7,467 nucleotides of DNA from Planctomycetota bacterium (GTDB lineage Bacteria; Planctomycetota; Phycisphaerae; UBA1845; CAIVHJ01). The notes under the pieces are model-generated. The model saw nothing but the letters and a program-made list of their open reading frames with translations. It had not been told where the DNA came from and did no database searches. This document shows, piece by piece, positions 1 through 6,089 of the stretch (the stretch's first letter is position 1; each line of letters starts with the position of its first letter). The position numbers were made by a program, and so were the translations under genes. The DNA is taken from positions 1 to 7,467 of the forward strand of contig JACZTW010000198.1 in NCBI GenBank assembly GCA_022573485.1. Direction: 5' to 3'.

Positions 1-185
1 AGGGCAAAAAGCGTGTCGTCACGCCCACGCCCGACGTGCCGGCCCGGAAGAAAGGGCGTGCCGCACTGACGCACGAGGATTGTGCCGGTGGTTACCTTCT
101 CGCCGCCATATCGCTTGACGCCGCGAAACTGGGGATTGGAATCACGACCGTTGCGTGTGGAACCCTGTCCCTTCTTATGTGCCAT
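1..185 (-). CDS. rpmA: 50S ribosomal protein bL27, 5' part (partial)
   Basis: bL27 is a large-subunit ribosomal protein whose N-terminal tail reaches towards the peptidyl transferase centre. Reading leftward from an ATG at 185, the first 61 residues are visible. They begin MAHKKGQGS, followed by NGRDSNPQ (12-19), the RGVKRYGGE segment (21-29), GTILVRQ-GT (34-43) and GRGRDDTLF (52-60), all characteristic of bL27. The C-terminal part (families are usually about 85-95 residues) lies beyond the left edge. The Met-Ala-His-Lys-Lys start has no cleavable N-terminal extension of the kind Firmicutes carry. A GGGAG Shine-Dalgarno sits 7 bases before the ATG. The usual partner rplU is not immediately upstream. 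Instead a secreted protein gene ends 67 bases upstream on the same strand, with no obvious terminator between, so the two may be co-transcribed. The family identification is secure. Confidence 0.97.
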   Translation of the reverse strand, partial: MAHKKGQGSTRNGRDSNPQFRGVKRYGGEKVTTGTILVRQCGTPFLPGRHVGRGRDDTLFA

Positions 186-252
186 TGAACAACTCCCATA
201 CTCTTTTGAATTGCCTGCCGCCGCTGCCCATCCCGCTTCACATCAGGGCGGT

Positions 253-933
253 CTAGCGCATGACCCATCCGCGTTCGCGTCGGATCGGCTTGGCCAGCCT
301 GCGGGTCGTCTCGTCGCCGGGCAAATCGTATTTGATTTCCAGTGTCTTGCGTAAGGTGAACGTCCGCGGGTTCTTCTTGCTCTCCGGTTGCCTCGCGTCG
401 AAACTCGGATTCGGTTGCTGCTTGATCTCGCCGGACAGCCCACTGAAGTAAATCGAAAAGGCATTGTCCGCGCGATTGAACTGTCGAAAAACAACCATGC
501 TCGTCTTGGCGTTATCTTCACCCTGCAGCAGCGTTCCGCTGACGCGGGAGGGATCAATCATGAACGGATGCGTGATCTTGTGGCGCGCCTTGATGGCATC
601 GTAGACCGTCGGGCTGATTTGCTCGCCGCCCTTGATCACCTGCAGGGAAGCAGTCACCAGCTCCGCCGTGGCGTAAAAAGGAACGTCGCGGTCCGTGTCG
701 TTCTCTACCGTGTAGAGCATGTACCAATACGTTGCCGGCTGATTGGCGCCGGGAAGCGTAAGCGTGATCCTCTGTGGATCCGAAAATGAAAACTTCAGTT
801 CCCAACTCAGCAGAGCACGCGACGGCTTGAGCACCTGTGCATTTGCGGAAGCGCTCCCGCAGAAACACGCGATCAAGCCCATGCACAGGCCCGCCCGCAC
901 TCGCCGGTATCGCGGATCGTGCTGTGTATACAT
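253..933 (-). CDS. Secreted conserved hypothetical protein (226 aa)
   Basis: Function unknown. I chose the ATG at 933, giving 226 residues, because GAGG lies 6 bases upstream. The frame also runs back to a TTG at 960, which has no comparable ribosome site and would bury the signal peptide nine residues further in. The N-terminus has a basic region (RYRRVR, 8-13), a hydrophobic core (about 14-26) and an Ala-Asn-Ala site (30-32), fitting Sec export with cleavage before Gln33. The mature part looks beta-rich: a WYMLYTVEN strand (70-78), an LLQGEDNAKTSMVVF segment (135-149), FSIYFSGLSGE (159-169), and a basic C-terminus ending WVMR. It lacks transmembrane segments after the signal, so it is probably periplasmic. 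It resembles, from memory, conserved planctomycete secreted proteins with YWY-x-x-Y-x-V and LLQGEDN motifs; no enzyme motif is visible. A promoter lies about 70 bases upstream, and rpmA follows. Confidence 0.85.
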   Translation of the reverse strand: MYTQHDPRYRRVRAGLCMGLIACFCGSASANAQVLKPSRALLSWELKFSFSDPQRITLTLPGANQPATYWYMLYTVENDTDRDVPFYATAELVTASLQVIKGGEQISPTVYDAIKARHKITHPFMIDPSRVSGTLLQGEDNAKTSMVVFRQFNRADNAFSIYFSGLSGEIKQQPNPSFDARQPESKKNPRTFTLRKTLEIKYDLPGDETTRRLAKPIRRERGWVMR

Positions 934-1006
934 CGTCAGCCTCGTCGCCAAGCAGATCAACTGCGGCGTTCACGATTGAACATCGCTCCAATTCACCGAA
1001 CCCTCT

Positions 1007-1034
1007 ATTCTACAGACTGTTATCGTAAAGTCAA
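1007..1034 (-). promoter_or_regulatory. Sigma-70-type promoter for the secreted protein gene and rpmA
   Basis: On the minus strand a -35 element TTGACT (1034-1029; 5 of 6 to consensus) is separated by 16 bases from a -10 element TAGAAT (1012-1007; 5 of 6). The predicted start is near 1000, giving a 5' leader of about 67 bases before the ATG at 933. This is among the best-scoring promoter-like pairs in the window by eye. Confidence 0.6.
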
Positions 1035-1035
1035 C

Positions 1036-1066
1036 GGGCCGTGGGCGCTCTCGCTCCCCACGCCCC
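1036..1066. repeat. GC-rich inverted repeat between divergent promoters
   Basis: Arms GGG-C-CGTGGG (1036-1045) and CCCACG-C-CCC (1057-1066) pair over nine base pairs with one C-C mismatch, around an 11-base loop. The repeat lies just upstream of the leftward promoter and ahead of the rightward flavoprotein gene. It could be a regulator site or a structural hairpin. It has no T-tract, so it is not an intrinsic terminator. Confidence 0.4.
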
Positions 1067-1083
1067 GGCCCCTGAGCAACAGG

Positions 1084-1111
1084 TTGATTTTCCGGGGCGA
1101 CTGTGCATGAT
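1084..1111 (+). promoter_or_regulatory. Possible promoter of the flavin-reductase-like gene
   Basis: TTGATT (1084-1089) and CATGAT (1106-1111) are separated by 16 bases and each match 4 of 6 consensus positions. The start would be near 1118, about 27 bases before the ATG at 1145, which is a sensible leader length. The match is modest, so the call is tentative. Confidence 0.3.
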
Positions 1112-1144
1112 AACTGCCTTGGCTGAATGTTTGAAGGATGGGCC

Positions 1145-1624
1145 ATGGCCGATACCACATCAGATCCCATCGCCGAAGTTCTGGGCAAATTGCCCAGCGG
1201 ATGCAGCATTCTCACCGCTCGGCACGAGGGCCGATCCACGGGATTGCTCGGTTCCTGGATTCAGCAGGCGTCGTTCGAGCCGCTTTTGCTGACTGTCGCT
1301 GTCAAACGCGGGAGGCCCCTGGTGGAGCTTGTGGAGGGCTCGGGGCGATTCGTCGTCAATATCCTGGGGTCGGACCCCAAGGAGATGTTTCGCCACTTCG
1401 GCAAGGGCTTTGGCCCAGATGAACCCGCTTTCGAAGGTCTGTCATGCCGAGAAACGGAATTCGGCACCATCCTCGATGGCGCGCTGGGATTTCTGGAGTG
1501 TACGGTTCAGTTTCGCACGGAAGCCGGAGACCATTGGTTGTACGTCGCTGAGCCAGTTTCCGGCCGGATGTGTGTCGAGAGCGAACCGTATGTACACATC
1601 CGCAAATCGGCTCGAAGTTATTGA
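1145..1624 (+). CDS. Flavin reductase-like domain protein (FMN-binding split barrel, 159 aa)
   Basis: Cytoplasmic flavin-binding protein of the flavin reductase-like split-barrel family. Members bind FMN and typically reduce flavin with NAD(P)H or work with a partner oxidoreductase. The start at 1145 is preferred over the in-frame ATG at 1127 because AAGGA sits 6 bases before it. Visible family marks are LPSGCSILTAR (16-26), the flavin-binding TGLLGSWIQQASFEP stretch (32-46), TVAVKRGRP (50-58), FVVNILG (69-75), the FGKGF segment (85-89) and GDHWLYVAEP (128-137). The SWIQQASFEP pattern is the type seen in stand-alone family members and in the C-terminal domain of cyanobacterial flavodiiron proteins. 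The length is normal for a single domain. No partner gene is adjacent, so the substrate cannot be assigned. It is transcribed divergently from the secreted protein gene. Confidence 0.9.
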   Translation: MADTTSDPIAEVLGKLPSGCSILTARHEGRSTGLLGSWIQQASFEPLLLTVAVKRGRPLVELVEGSGRFVVNILGSDPKEMFRHFGKGFGPDEPAFEGLSCRETEFGTILDGALGFLECTVQFRTEAGDHWLYVAEPVSGRMCVESEPYVHIRKSARSY

Positions 1625-2135
1625 TAAACCATTGACAACAAGACAGTTACAACATCGAGAGACGGGCAAAAAGAGCCATAAATAGGCGTGCGGCACCCCG
1701 AAGTTGTTTTGGCGCGGTCAAAGGGTGCCGCAGCGAGTGGAAGACAGCATATTCAATTGTCGATCTGACCGGGATGCGCGAAGAATCAACGCGGCTCTGC
1801 CCCGGCGGTTGATTATAGCCAGGCCCAAGTGGGAAATTCATCCGCTTGAGCATCCCTCTCCGAAATCTCCAGCCGGCGGATCACACGATCAGTCCAGAGC
1901 CATCAACGGCTGATGAAAACGCGCTCTCACCGCGCGCAGAAAACAGGGATCTCGACCGCATCGCCGCCCGGTGCCGACCGTCAGTACTAACTCTGTTAAA
2001 AACTCGACTTCGAGAACTGATTCCGACTAATCGAATAGTCGACAAACGGCACCGGAACCGGCCCTAATCCAAGTTTATACACGATTGGGGGAAATAGGTC
2101 AAGGATTATTCACAAGCGGAGAAAAAAGAACGGCA
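1625..2135. other. Intergenic stretch with hairpins, no supported gene
   Basis: No frame here has a ribosome site together with recognisable protein sequence, and the short open frames look like chance. The stretch contains a perfect 10-bp hairpin (1689-1732) and a small hairpin with arms CGACTA (2024-2029) and TAGTCG (2036-2041). The two flanking genes converge here (flavoprotein rightward, fumarylacetoacetase leftward), so terminators would be expected. However, I see no stem followed by a T-tract for either. Confidence 0.5.
1689..1732. repeat. Perfect 10-bp inverted repeat, 24-base loop
   Basis: Arms TGCGGCACCC (1689-1698) and GGGTGCCGCA (1723-1732) are exactly complementary. The hairpin begins 64 bases after the flavoprotein stop codon, with no T-tract on either side. 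It could end or stabilise the upstream message by a factor-dependent route, or be a dispersed palindromic repeat. Confidence 0.55.
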
Positions 2136-3419
2136 CTAGTCGATCGCCTGGAGAATCCGCGCTCGCACTTCGCCGAAGCCGACGCGATACCCTTCTCCTT
2201 GGCAATACCCCCGCATGATGACGGAATCACCATCTTGCAGGAACTTCCGCTCTTGGCCGTTCGGAAGTTTGATCGGCTTGGTGCCCTTCCAACTCAACTC
2301 CAGCATTGAGCCGCGCGAATCTTCGGCCGCGCCGGAGACGGTGCCTGAAGCGTATAAGTCGCCCGGCTGAACATTGGTGCCGTTGATCGTCTGATGGGCC
2401 AATTGCTGGAGGATATTCCAGTACATATGACGGAAATTCGTGCGCGTGAGGCGCACCGGTTCAGGCATTGTCTCGGTGGCGAGCAGCACTTCCAAGTTCA
2501 AGTCATAGGCCCATTCGCCGTCAAATTGAAGGTAAGGCAGGACCGGCGGGTCTTGGGACGGGCCGGACGTGCGAAACGGCTCAAGCGCGTCCAACGTGAC
2601 CACCCACGGAGAAATCGAAGTCGCAAAAGACTTGCCCAGGAACGGGCCGAGGGGAACATACTCCCACTTTTGAATATCCCGAGCCGACCAGTCGTTGACC
2701 AAAACCATGCCGAAGATGTGTTCCGCCGCCTGCGCGGTGGAAATGCAAGTCCCCAGATCATTCCCAGGCCCGGTGAAGAATCCAACTTCCAACTCAAAAT
2801 CGAGCAACCGCGAGGGGCCGAAGACTGGTGCGGCTGCGTCATCCGGCTTGGTTTGACCTTTCGGGCGGTGGATATCGACACCGGACACGATGATCGAACT
2901 CGCCCGGCCGTGATAGCCGACGGGGATGTGTACCCAGTTCGGCAACAGCGCGTTTTCGGGATCGCGGAACATGGCCCCGACGTTGGTCGCGTGCTCTTTG
3001 GATGAATAAAAATCGGTGTAGTTCCCGATGCGGGCGGGCAGCATCATCTCAGCCTCCGCCTGCGGCAGAAGCGCCTGCGCACGGAGTTCGCCGTTGTCGC
3101 GCAATTCGCCGTGGTCTTCGCGCAGCAGCGCGCTGATCCGATTGCGAACCTCGGCCCACACGGAGCGCCCCTTGGCCATGAAGTCATTCAATGCATCGCG
3201 CGCGAAGACGTTCTCGCCGGCGATGGCCGTACCGGCGAACAGCCCGGCCCTGTGAGCCACCGACAGGTCGAACACCATCTCACCGATGGCCACTCCGATC
3301 GCAGCATCACCACGCCGCCGGCGGAACACGCCGTAAGGCAGATTCTGGATCGGAAAATCACAATTCGGTGGGACCGGAATCCAGGACTTCAAGGCCGGAT
3401 CATTTGCAGATAAGGTCAA
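2136..3419 (-). CDS. fahA: Fumarylacetoacetase (427 aa)
   Basis: Hydrolyses 4-fumarylacetoacetate to fumarate and acetoacetate, the final step of tyrosine/phenylalanine breakdown through homogentisate (EC 3.7.1.2); cytoplasmic. The N-terminal FAH domain shows DFPIQNLPYGVF (21-32). The catalytic domain carries TDFYSSKEHATNVG (135-148), NWVHIPVGYHGRASS (161-175), LLDFELE (205-211), NDWSARDIQKWEYVPLGPF (242-260) and GSMLELSWKGT (370-380). Aligning from memory to mouse FAH (offset +10), the metal ligands Asp136, Glu209, Glu211 and Asp243, catalytic His143, and the binding residues Tyr138, Arg152, Tyr169, Arg247, Gln250, Lys263 and Glu374 are all present. The enzyme is full length and should be active. 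The start is a TTG at 3419 with AAGGAG 6 bases upstream; no in-frame ATG or GTG fits. It lies 22 bases after the 325-residue protein gene, so the two form an operon. Homogentisate dioxygenase and maleylacetoacetate isomerase are not in the window. Confidence 0.97.
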   Translation of the reverse strand: MTLSANDPALKSWIPVPPNCDFPIQNLPYGVFRRRRGDAAIGVAIGEMVFDLSVAHRAGLFAGTAIAGENVFARDALNDFMAKGRSVWAEVRNRISALLREDHGELRDNGELRAQALLPQAEAEMMLPARIGNYTDFYSSKEHATNVGAMFRDPENALLPNWVHIPVGYHGRASSIIVSGVDIHRPKGQTKPDDAAAPVFGPSRLLDFELEVGFFTGPGNDLGTCISTAQAAEHIFGMVLVNDWSARDIQKWEYVPLGPFLGKSFATSISPWVVTLDALEPFRTSGPSQDPPVLPYLQFDGEWAYDLNLEVLLATETMPEPVRLTRTNFRHMYWNILQQLAHQTINGTNVQPGDLYASGTVSGAAEDSRGSMLELSWKGTKPIKLPNGQERKFLQDGDSVIMRGYCQGEGYRVGFGEVRARILQAID

Positions 3420-3441
3420 ACCACACTCCTTGCTCGCCGTG

Positions 3442-4419
3442 CTACAACAACCTCAGCTTCTGTAGGCCCTCCACAGGCTCGTCGAAGCTGCAACTGCCAA
3501 TGGAAACACAGCCCTGTTGCCGGGCGGCCAGGATTTGCTCGATGGTCGCATGTTGGCCGCAACAAATCAGTCCATCGCCCCGGAACTCGAAATCGCGAAT
3601 CTTCGTACACTCCAAAATGGTGACGATCTTTTGAAGGGGCAGCTTAGAAGCGTAGGCCAGCACCGCGGCGACAAACACATTCAGGAATCCATGCACTTCG
3701 GTCCCCATCGCTCGATCCGCGTGACGAAGCGGTTGATGCAGGCCCGCCGTGGCTTTGTACGTCAACCCAAGCTTGCAGCATGCACTGATAAAGAACGCCA
3801 GTTGATTCGAACTCGGAATCGCGGTGGCATCCGCGCCACCCGTTCGTATTTTCGCGCCGGCCGGCCGGTAGCGGTCGCCGGCCCACTTGTCATTGAACTT
3901 CTTCAAAGCGCTCAAGGTCTTGAACACCGTTTCCGGCCCGCCGGCGCCGAAGCCGATTTCGTAGAAGGGTCGCACACCCGGCGCTCCGCTCGCGAAGACC
4001 TCGGAGCTGCGCTCCACCAGTTCGTACACAGATTCACTGCCCTGCTCGATCACGGCCTCCGGGAGCTTGACTTCGAGAACATCGACCTCGGCAGATTGCC
4101 CCAGCGCCTCGCCGAAAGTGCCGATGGCGGCTAAGTCCTGTTGCAACACTTCAAGAAAAGCAATCATGTCCTCGCCGCCACGCCCAGCGACCGCAATCGG
4201 CCAGCCGCCGGCCGAGTTCCGGGACAGCGCTGCAGCGTAAACCTCCATGCCGGGCAGAATGGATGCACCGCAGACGAAGCGCGACAGCATCCAACCGTGC
4301 GCGCCCTTCTTGTAGGTGTCGTAGTTCGCGGTAGCCGCCTCCAGAGGCAACTTCGCCGGCGGAAACATCCCGGCATAGTCGATGATTCCAGTCAGCAGCG
4401 CACGCAAACTTTCTTGCAC
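3442..4419 (-). CDS. Conserved uncharacterised protein upstream of fumarylacetoacetase (325 aa)
   Basis: I recognise the pattern as a conserved protein found near fumarylacetoacetase genes, but know no assigned function. I chose the GTG at 4419: GGAG lies 7 bases upstream, and the protein then opens with the conserved-looking RALLTGIIDYAGMFPPA (6-22). The frame stays open further upstream only because it runs through the tRNA-Ser gene, so a longer start is excluded. Other conspicuous stretches are FYEIGFG (152-158), AGAKIRTGG (187-195), TYKATAGLHQPLRH (220-233) and HGFLNVFVAAVL (243-254). Motifs spread through a 325-residue soluble protein without signal or membrane segments suggest an enzyme, possibly an alpha/beta barrel; this is inference. 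Lys190, Arg192, His228 and His243 are candidate functional residues. Linkage 22 bases ahead of fumarylacetoacetase suggests a role in aromatic amino acid catabolism. Confidence 0.88.
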   Translation of the reverse strand: MQESLRALLTGIIDYAGMFPPAKLPLEAATANYDTYKKGAHGWMLSRFVCGASILPGMEVYAAALSRNSAGGWPIAVAGRGGEDMIAFLEVLQQDLAAIGTFGEALGQSAEVDVLEVKLPEAVIEQGSESVYELVERSSEVFASGAPGVRPFYEIGFGAGGPETVFKTLSALKKFNDKWAGDRYRPAGAKIRTGGADATAIPSSNQLAFFISACCKLGLTYKATAGLHQPLRHADRAMGTEVHGFLNVFVAAVLAYASKLPLQKIVTILECTKIRDFEFRGDGLICCGQHATIEQILAARQQGCVSIGSCSFDEPVEGLQKLRLL

Positions 4420-4456
4420 GCGATCACTCCATCTATCACCAGCGGCGGATGATCGA

Positions 4457-4479
4457 TCGAAGACGCACGACGTCTTCGA
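4457..4479. repeat. Perfect 9-bp hairpin between tRNA-Ser and the catabolic operon
   Basis: Arms TCGAAGACG (4457-4465) and CGTCTTCGA (4471-4479) pair exactly around a five-base loop. The hairpin lies 36 bases past the tRNA 3' end and 37 bases before the GTG start of the next gene. There is no T-tract. It may protect or mark a processing end of the tRNA precursor, or act as an attenuator or regulator site for the downstream genes. Confidence 0.5.
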
Positions 4480-4515
4480 GAATCCGTTCGCGTTTTTCCC
4501 GCCACACCTTGAAAG

Positions 4516-4602
4516 CGGAGGAGGAGGGATTCGAACCCCCGGTACGGTTCCCCGCACGCCGGTTTTCAAAACCGGTCCCTTCAACCACTCGGGCACTCCT
4601 CC
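4516..4602 (-). tRNA. tRNA-Ser(UGA)
   Basis: An 87-base class II tRNA on the minus strand. The acceptor stem GGAGGAG (4602-4596) pairs with CTCCTCC, followed by discriminator G at 4516. The D-arm is CCCGAG...AGGG. The anticodon stem CCGGT/ACCGG encloses loop TTTGAAA with anticodon TGA, reading UCA-type serine codons. A long variable arm (GTGCGG-GGAA-CCGTAC) marks it as serine-type, and the T-arm is GGGGG-TTCGAAT-CCCTC with one G-U pair. The 3' CCA is not encoded: the next bases are CTT. It stands alone and is followed on the same strand by the fumarylacetoacetase operon. Confidence 0.97.
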
Positions 4603-4632
4603 GAACACGCCTCTCAAACTGGAGGCAGTGAG

Positions 4633-4661
4633 ATCATAGCGTCATTTCAAGCCGGCTCCAA
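4633..4661 (-). promoter_or_regulatory. Promoter of tRNA-Ser
   Basis: On the minus strand a -10 TATGAT (4638-4633; 5 of 6 to consensus) lies 17 bases from a weak -35 TTGGAG (4661-4656; 3 of 6). The predicted start is near 4626, about 24 bases before the tRNA 5' end. Since no terminator with a T-tract follows the tRNA, this promoter may also feed the downstream catabolic genes. Confidence 0.5.
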
Positions 4662-4683
4662 GCCGATCTCCAGGCCGAAGAAA

Positions 4684-4712
4684 GTGACGCCGTGCGGGTT
4701 TTTGACTACAAT
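4684..4712 (+). promoter_or_regulatory. Promoter of the DegT-family gene, possibly giving leaderless mRNA
   Basis: GTGACG (4684-4689; 4 of 6) and TACAAT (4707-4712; 5 of 6) are separated by exactly 17 bases. Transcription would start near 4719, only about four bases before the ATG at 4723. No Shine-Dalgarno precedes that ATG, consistent with leaderless initiation. The element faces the tRNA-Ser promoter, with about 22 bases between the two -35 sites. Confidence 0.5.
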
Positions 4713-4722
4713 TCGCCGCACT

Positions 4723-5841
4723 ATGGACGTTCCAATGTTGGATTTGAAAGCACAGTACCAATCGCTGAGGGACGAGATCCGCCAAGCCATCGACGGTGTG
4801 CTCGATTCACAGATGTGCATCCTGGGGCCTGCGGTCCGCGGCTTTGAAGAGCAGATCGACGAAATGATCCCACCAGCCAGGACGCTCGGTGTGTCCAACG
4901 GCACCGATGCGCTGCTGATCGCCCTGATGGCCCTGGAGGTTGGGCCCGGCGACGAAGTCATCCTGCCGCCGTTCACGTTCTTCGCCACGGCCGCGGCGGT
5001 GCTGCGCGTCGGCGCCAAACCCGTGTTCGTGGATATCGAGGAACAGACGTTCAACATCGACCCCGATCTCATCGAGCAGGCCGTCACACCCGCCACCAAA
5101 GCGATCATGCCAGTGCATCTCTTTGGGCAATGTGCCGCCATGACGCCGATCAATGCAGTTGCCCGCGCGCACAGCTTGCACGTCGTCGAGGACGCCGCCC
5201 AGGCTTTGGGCGCCAAACAGAACGGCACTGCCGCCTGTGCATTGGGCGACATTGCTTGTGTGTCGTTCTACCCGACCAAGAACCTCGGTGCTGCCGGTGA
5301 AGCAGGGTTGGTGGCCACAGCGAATCCCGACTTGCTCGAGCGCTGCCGGATCCTGCGCAACCAGGGAATGGAGCCGCGTTATGAACATCACTATGTCGGC
5401 GGCAACTTCCGGATGGACGCGATTCAGGGGGCTGTTCTGGGCGTCAAGGGCAGGCATCTCGCCGAATGGAATGCGAAACGGGCGGAACATGCCTCCCTCT
5501 ATGACCGTTTGCTCGGCGGCGCAAGTGTCACTACTCCTTCGACGGGCGAAGGGAACACGCACGTCTACCACCAATACACGATCAGATCCGCACGCCGCGA
5601 CGAGTTGAAATCGTTCCTGGCCGACCGGGGCGTGGGCTCGGACATTCATTACCCCATCCCTCTGCACTTGCAGCCGTGCCTGCGCGACCACGGCGATGGC
5701 GCGGGCAATGGCGCGGGCGATTTCCCCGTTGCGGAGCAAGCCGCCGCCGAAGTGCTCTCGCTGCCGATTTACCCGGAGTTGACTCGCGAGAAGATCGAGT
5801 ACGTGGCCGATTCCATCCGCCGGTTCAGCGGCGACGCCTGA
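4723..5841 (+). CDS. DegT/DnrJ/EryC1/StrS-family sugar aminotransferase (372 aa)
   Basis: PLP-dependent enzyme that transfers an amino group, usually from glutamate, to a nucleotide-linked keto-sugar, making amino sugars for surface polysaccharide or glycosylation; cytoplasmic. The start is the ATG at 4723 (MDVPMLDLKAQY), the usual N-terminus of the family; an upstream in-frame GTG at 4684 only overlaps the promoter. Visible marks are SNGTDALL (58-65), PPFTFFATA (82-90), PVHLFGQ (130-136), the PLP-contacting EDAAQALGA (156-164), the Schiff-base Lys186 in SFYPTKNLGA (181-190), NFRMDAIQGAVL (228-239), HVYHQYTIR (280-288) and PIPLHLQPC (311-319). All family hallmarks are present, so it should be active. 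The glycine-rich stretch after the lysine reads GEAG where GDGG is common. Close relatives include 3-oxo-sugar aminotransferases of the WbpE/FdtB kind, but the exact sugar cannot be told. No other sugar nucleotide genes are in the window. Confidence 0.95.
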   Translation: MDVPMLDLKAQYQSLRDEIRQAIDGVLDSQMCILGPAVRGFEEQIDEMIPPARTLGVSNGTDALLIALMALEVGPGDEVILPPFTFFATAAAVLRVGAKPVFVDIEEQTFNIDPDLIEQAVTPATKAIMPVHLFGQCAAMTPINAVARAHSLHVVEDAAQALGAKQNGTAACALGDIACVSFYPTKNLGAAGEAGLVATANPDLLERCRILRNQGMEPRYEHHYVGGNFRMDAIQGAVLGVKGRHLAEWNAKRAEHASLYDRLLGGASVTTPSTGEGNTHVYHQYTIRSARRDELKSFLADRGVGSDIHYPIPLHLQPCLRDHGDGAGNGAGDFPVAEQAAAEVLSLPIYPELTREKIEYVADSIRRFSGDA

Positions 5842-5938
5842 AACGCCGGATCGTCCGCAGGCCCACCATCCTGATCAGCAGCATTCCCACCGAGATCACA
5901 CCACAACCTGATGACGACTCATTCCGCTCTTCCGTACG
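5825..5938 (-). pseudogene. Possible C-terminal remnant of a secreted protein with a sorting-type tail
   Basis: On the minus strand a short frame without its own start ends NESSSGCG (6-13), then a mostly hydrophobic run VISVGMLLIRMVGL (14-27), then a basic tail RTIRRFRRRR before TGA. The order Cys-containing linker, hydrophobic segment, Arg-rich end resembles C-terminal sorting signals such as MYXO-CTERM. An Arg inside the hydrophobic run weakens the case. The frame overlaps the last 17 bases of the aminotransferase gene tail to tail and lies beyond the terminator of the lipoprotein pair, so it is probably not translated today. Chance is a real alternative. Confidence 0.2.
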
Positions 5939-5974
5939 ATAAGATAGCGGGCGAAGTTTCGGACAGCCGGGCAC

Positions 5975-6012
5975 AAAAAAAACGAGGTCAATCCACAAAG
6001 GACTGACCCCGT
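5975..6012 (-). terminator. Intrinsic terminator of the tandem lipoprotein unit
   Basis: On the minus strand the arm ACGGGGTCAGTCC (6012-6000), a five-base loop and the arm GGATTGACCTCGT (5994-5982) pair over 12-13 positions with two G-U pairs. Eight T residues (5982-5975) follow. The stem stands 78 bases after the stop codon of the second lipoprotein gene. No T-tract follows on the plus strand, so it is directional, for leftward transcripts. Confidence 0.85.
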
Positions 6013-6089
6013 ACGCTCACAACCTACAGCGCGATCACGTTACACGGAACGAGCAGACTATGTCAGCTACAACCGCGCCGGGCAAATCT

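Noticed and set aside
2394..3005. 203-residue rightward frame inside fumarylacetoacetase
   Set aside because: Antisense shadow of an unmistakable enzyme gene; the protein has no motif.
4420..4617. N-terminal extension of the 325-residue protein from an ATG at 4617
   Set aside because: The extension is a translation of the tRNA-Ser gene and its spacer; the GTG at 4419 with GGAG 7 bases upstream starts at the conserved-looking part.
4807..5739. 310-residue leftward open frame inside the aminotransferase gene
   Set aside because: It is antisense to a gene with full family motifs; long antisense frames are expected in GC-rich coding DNA.
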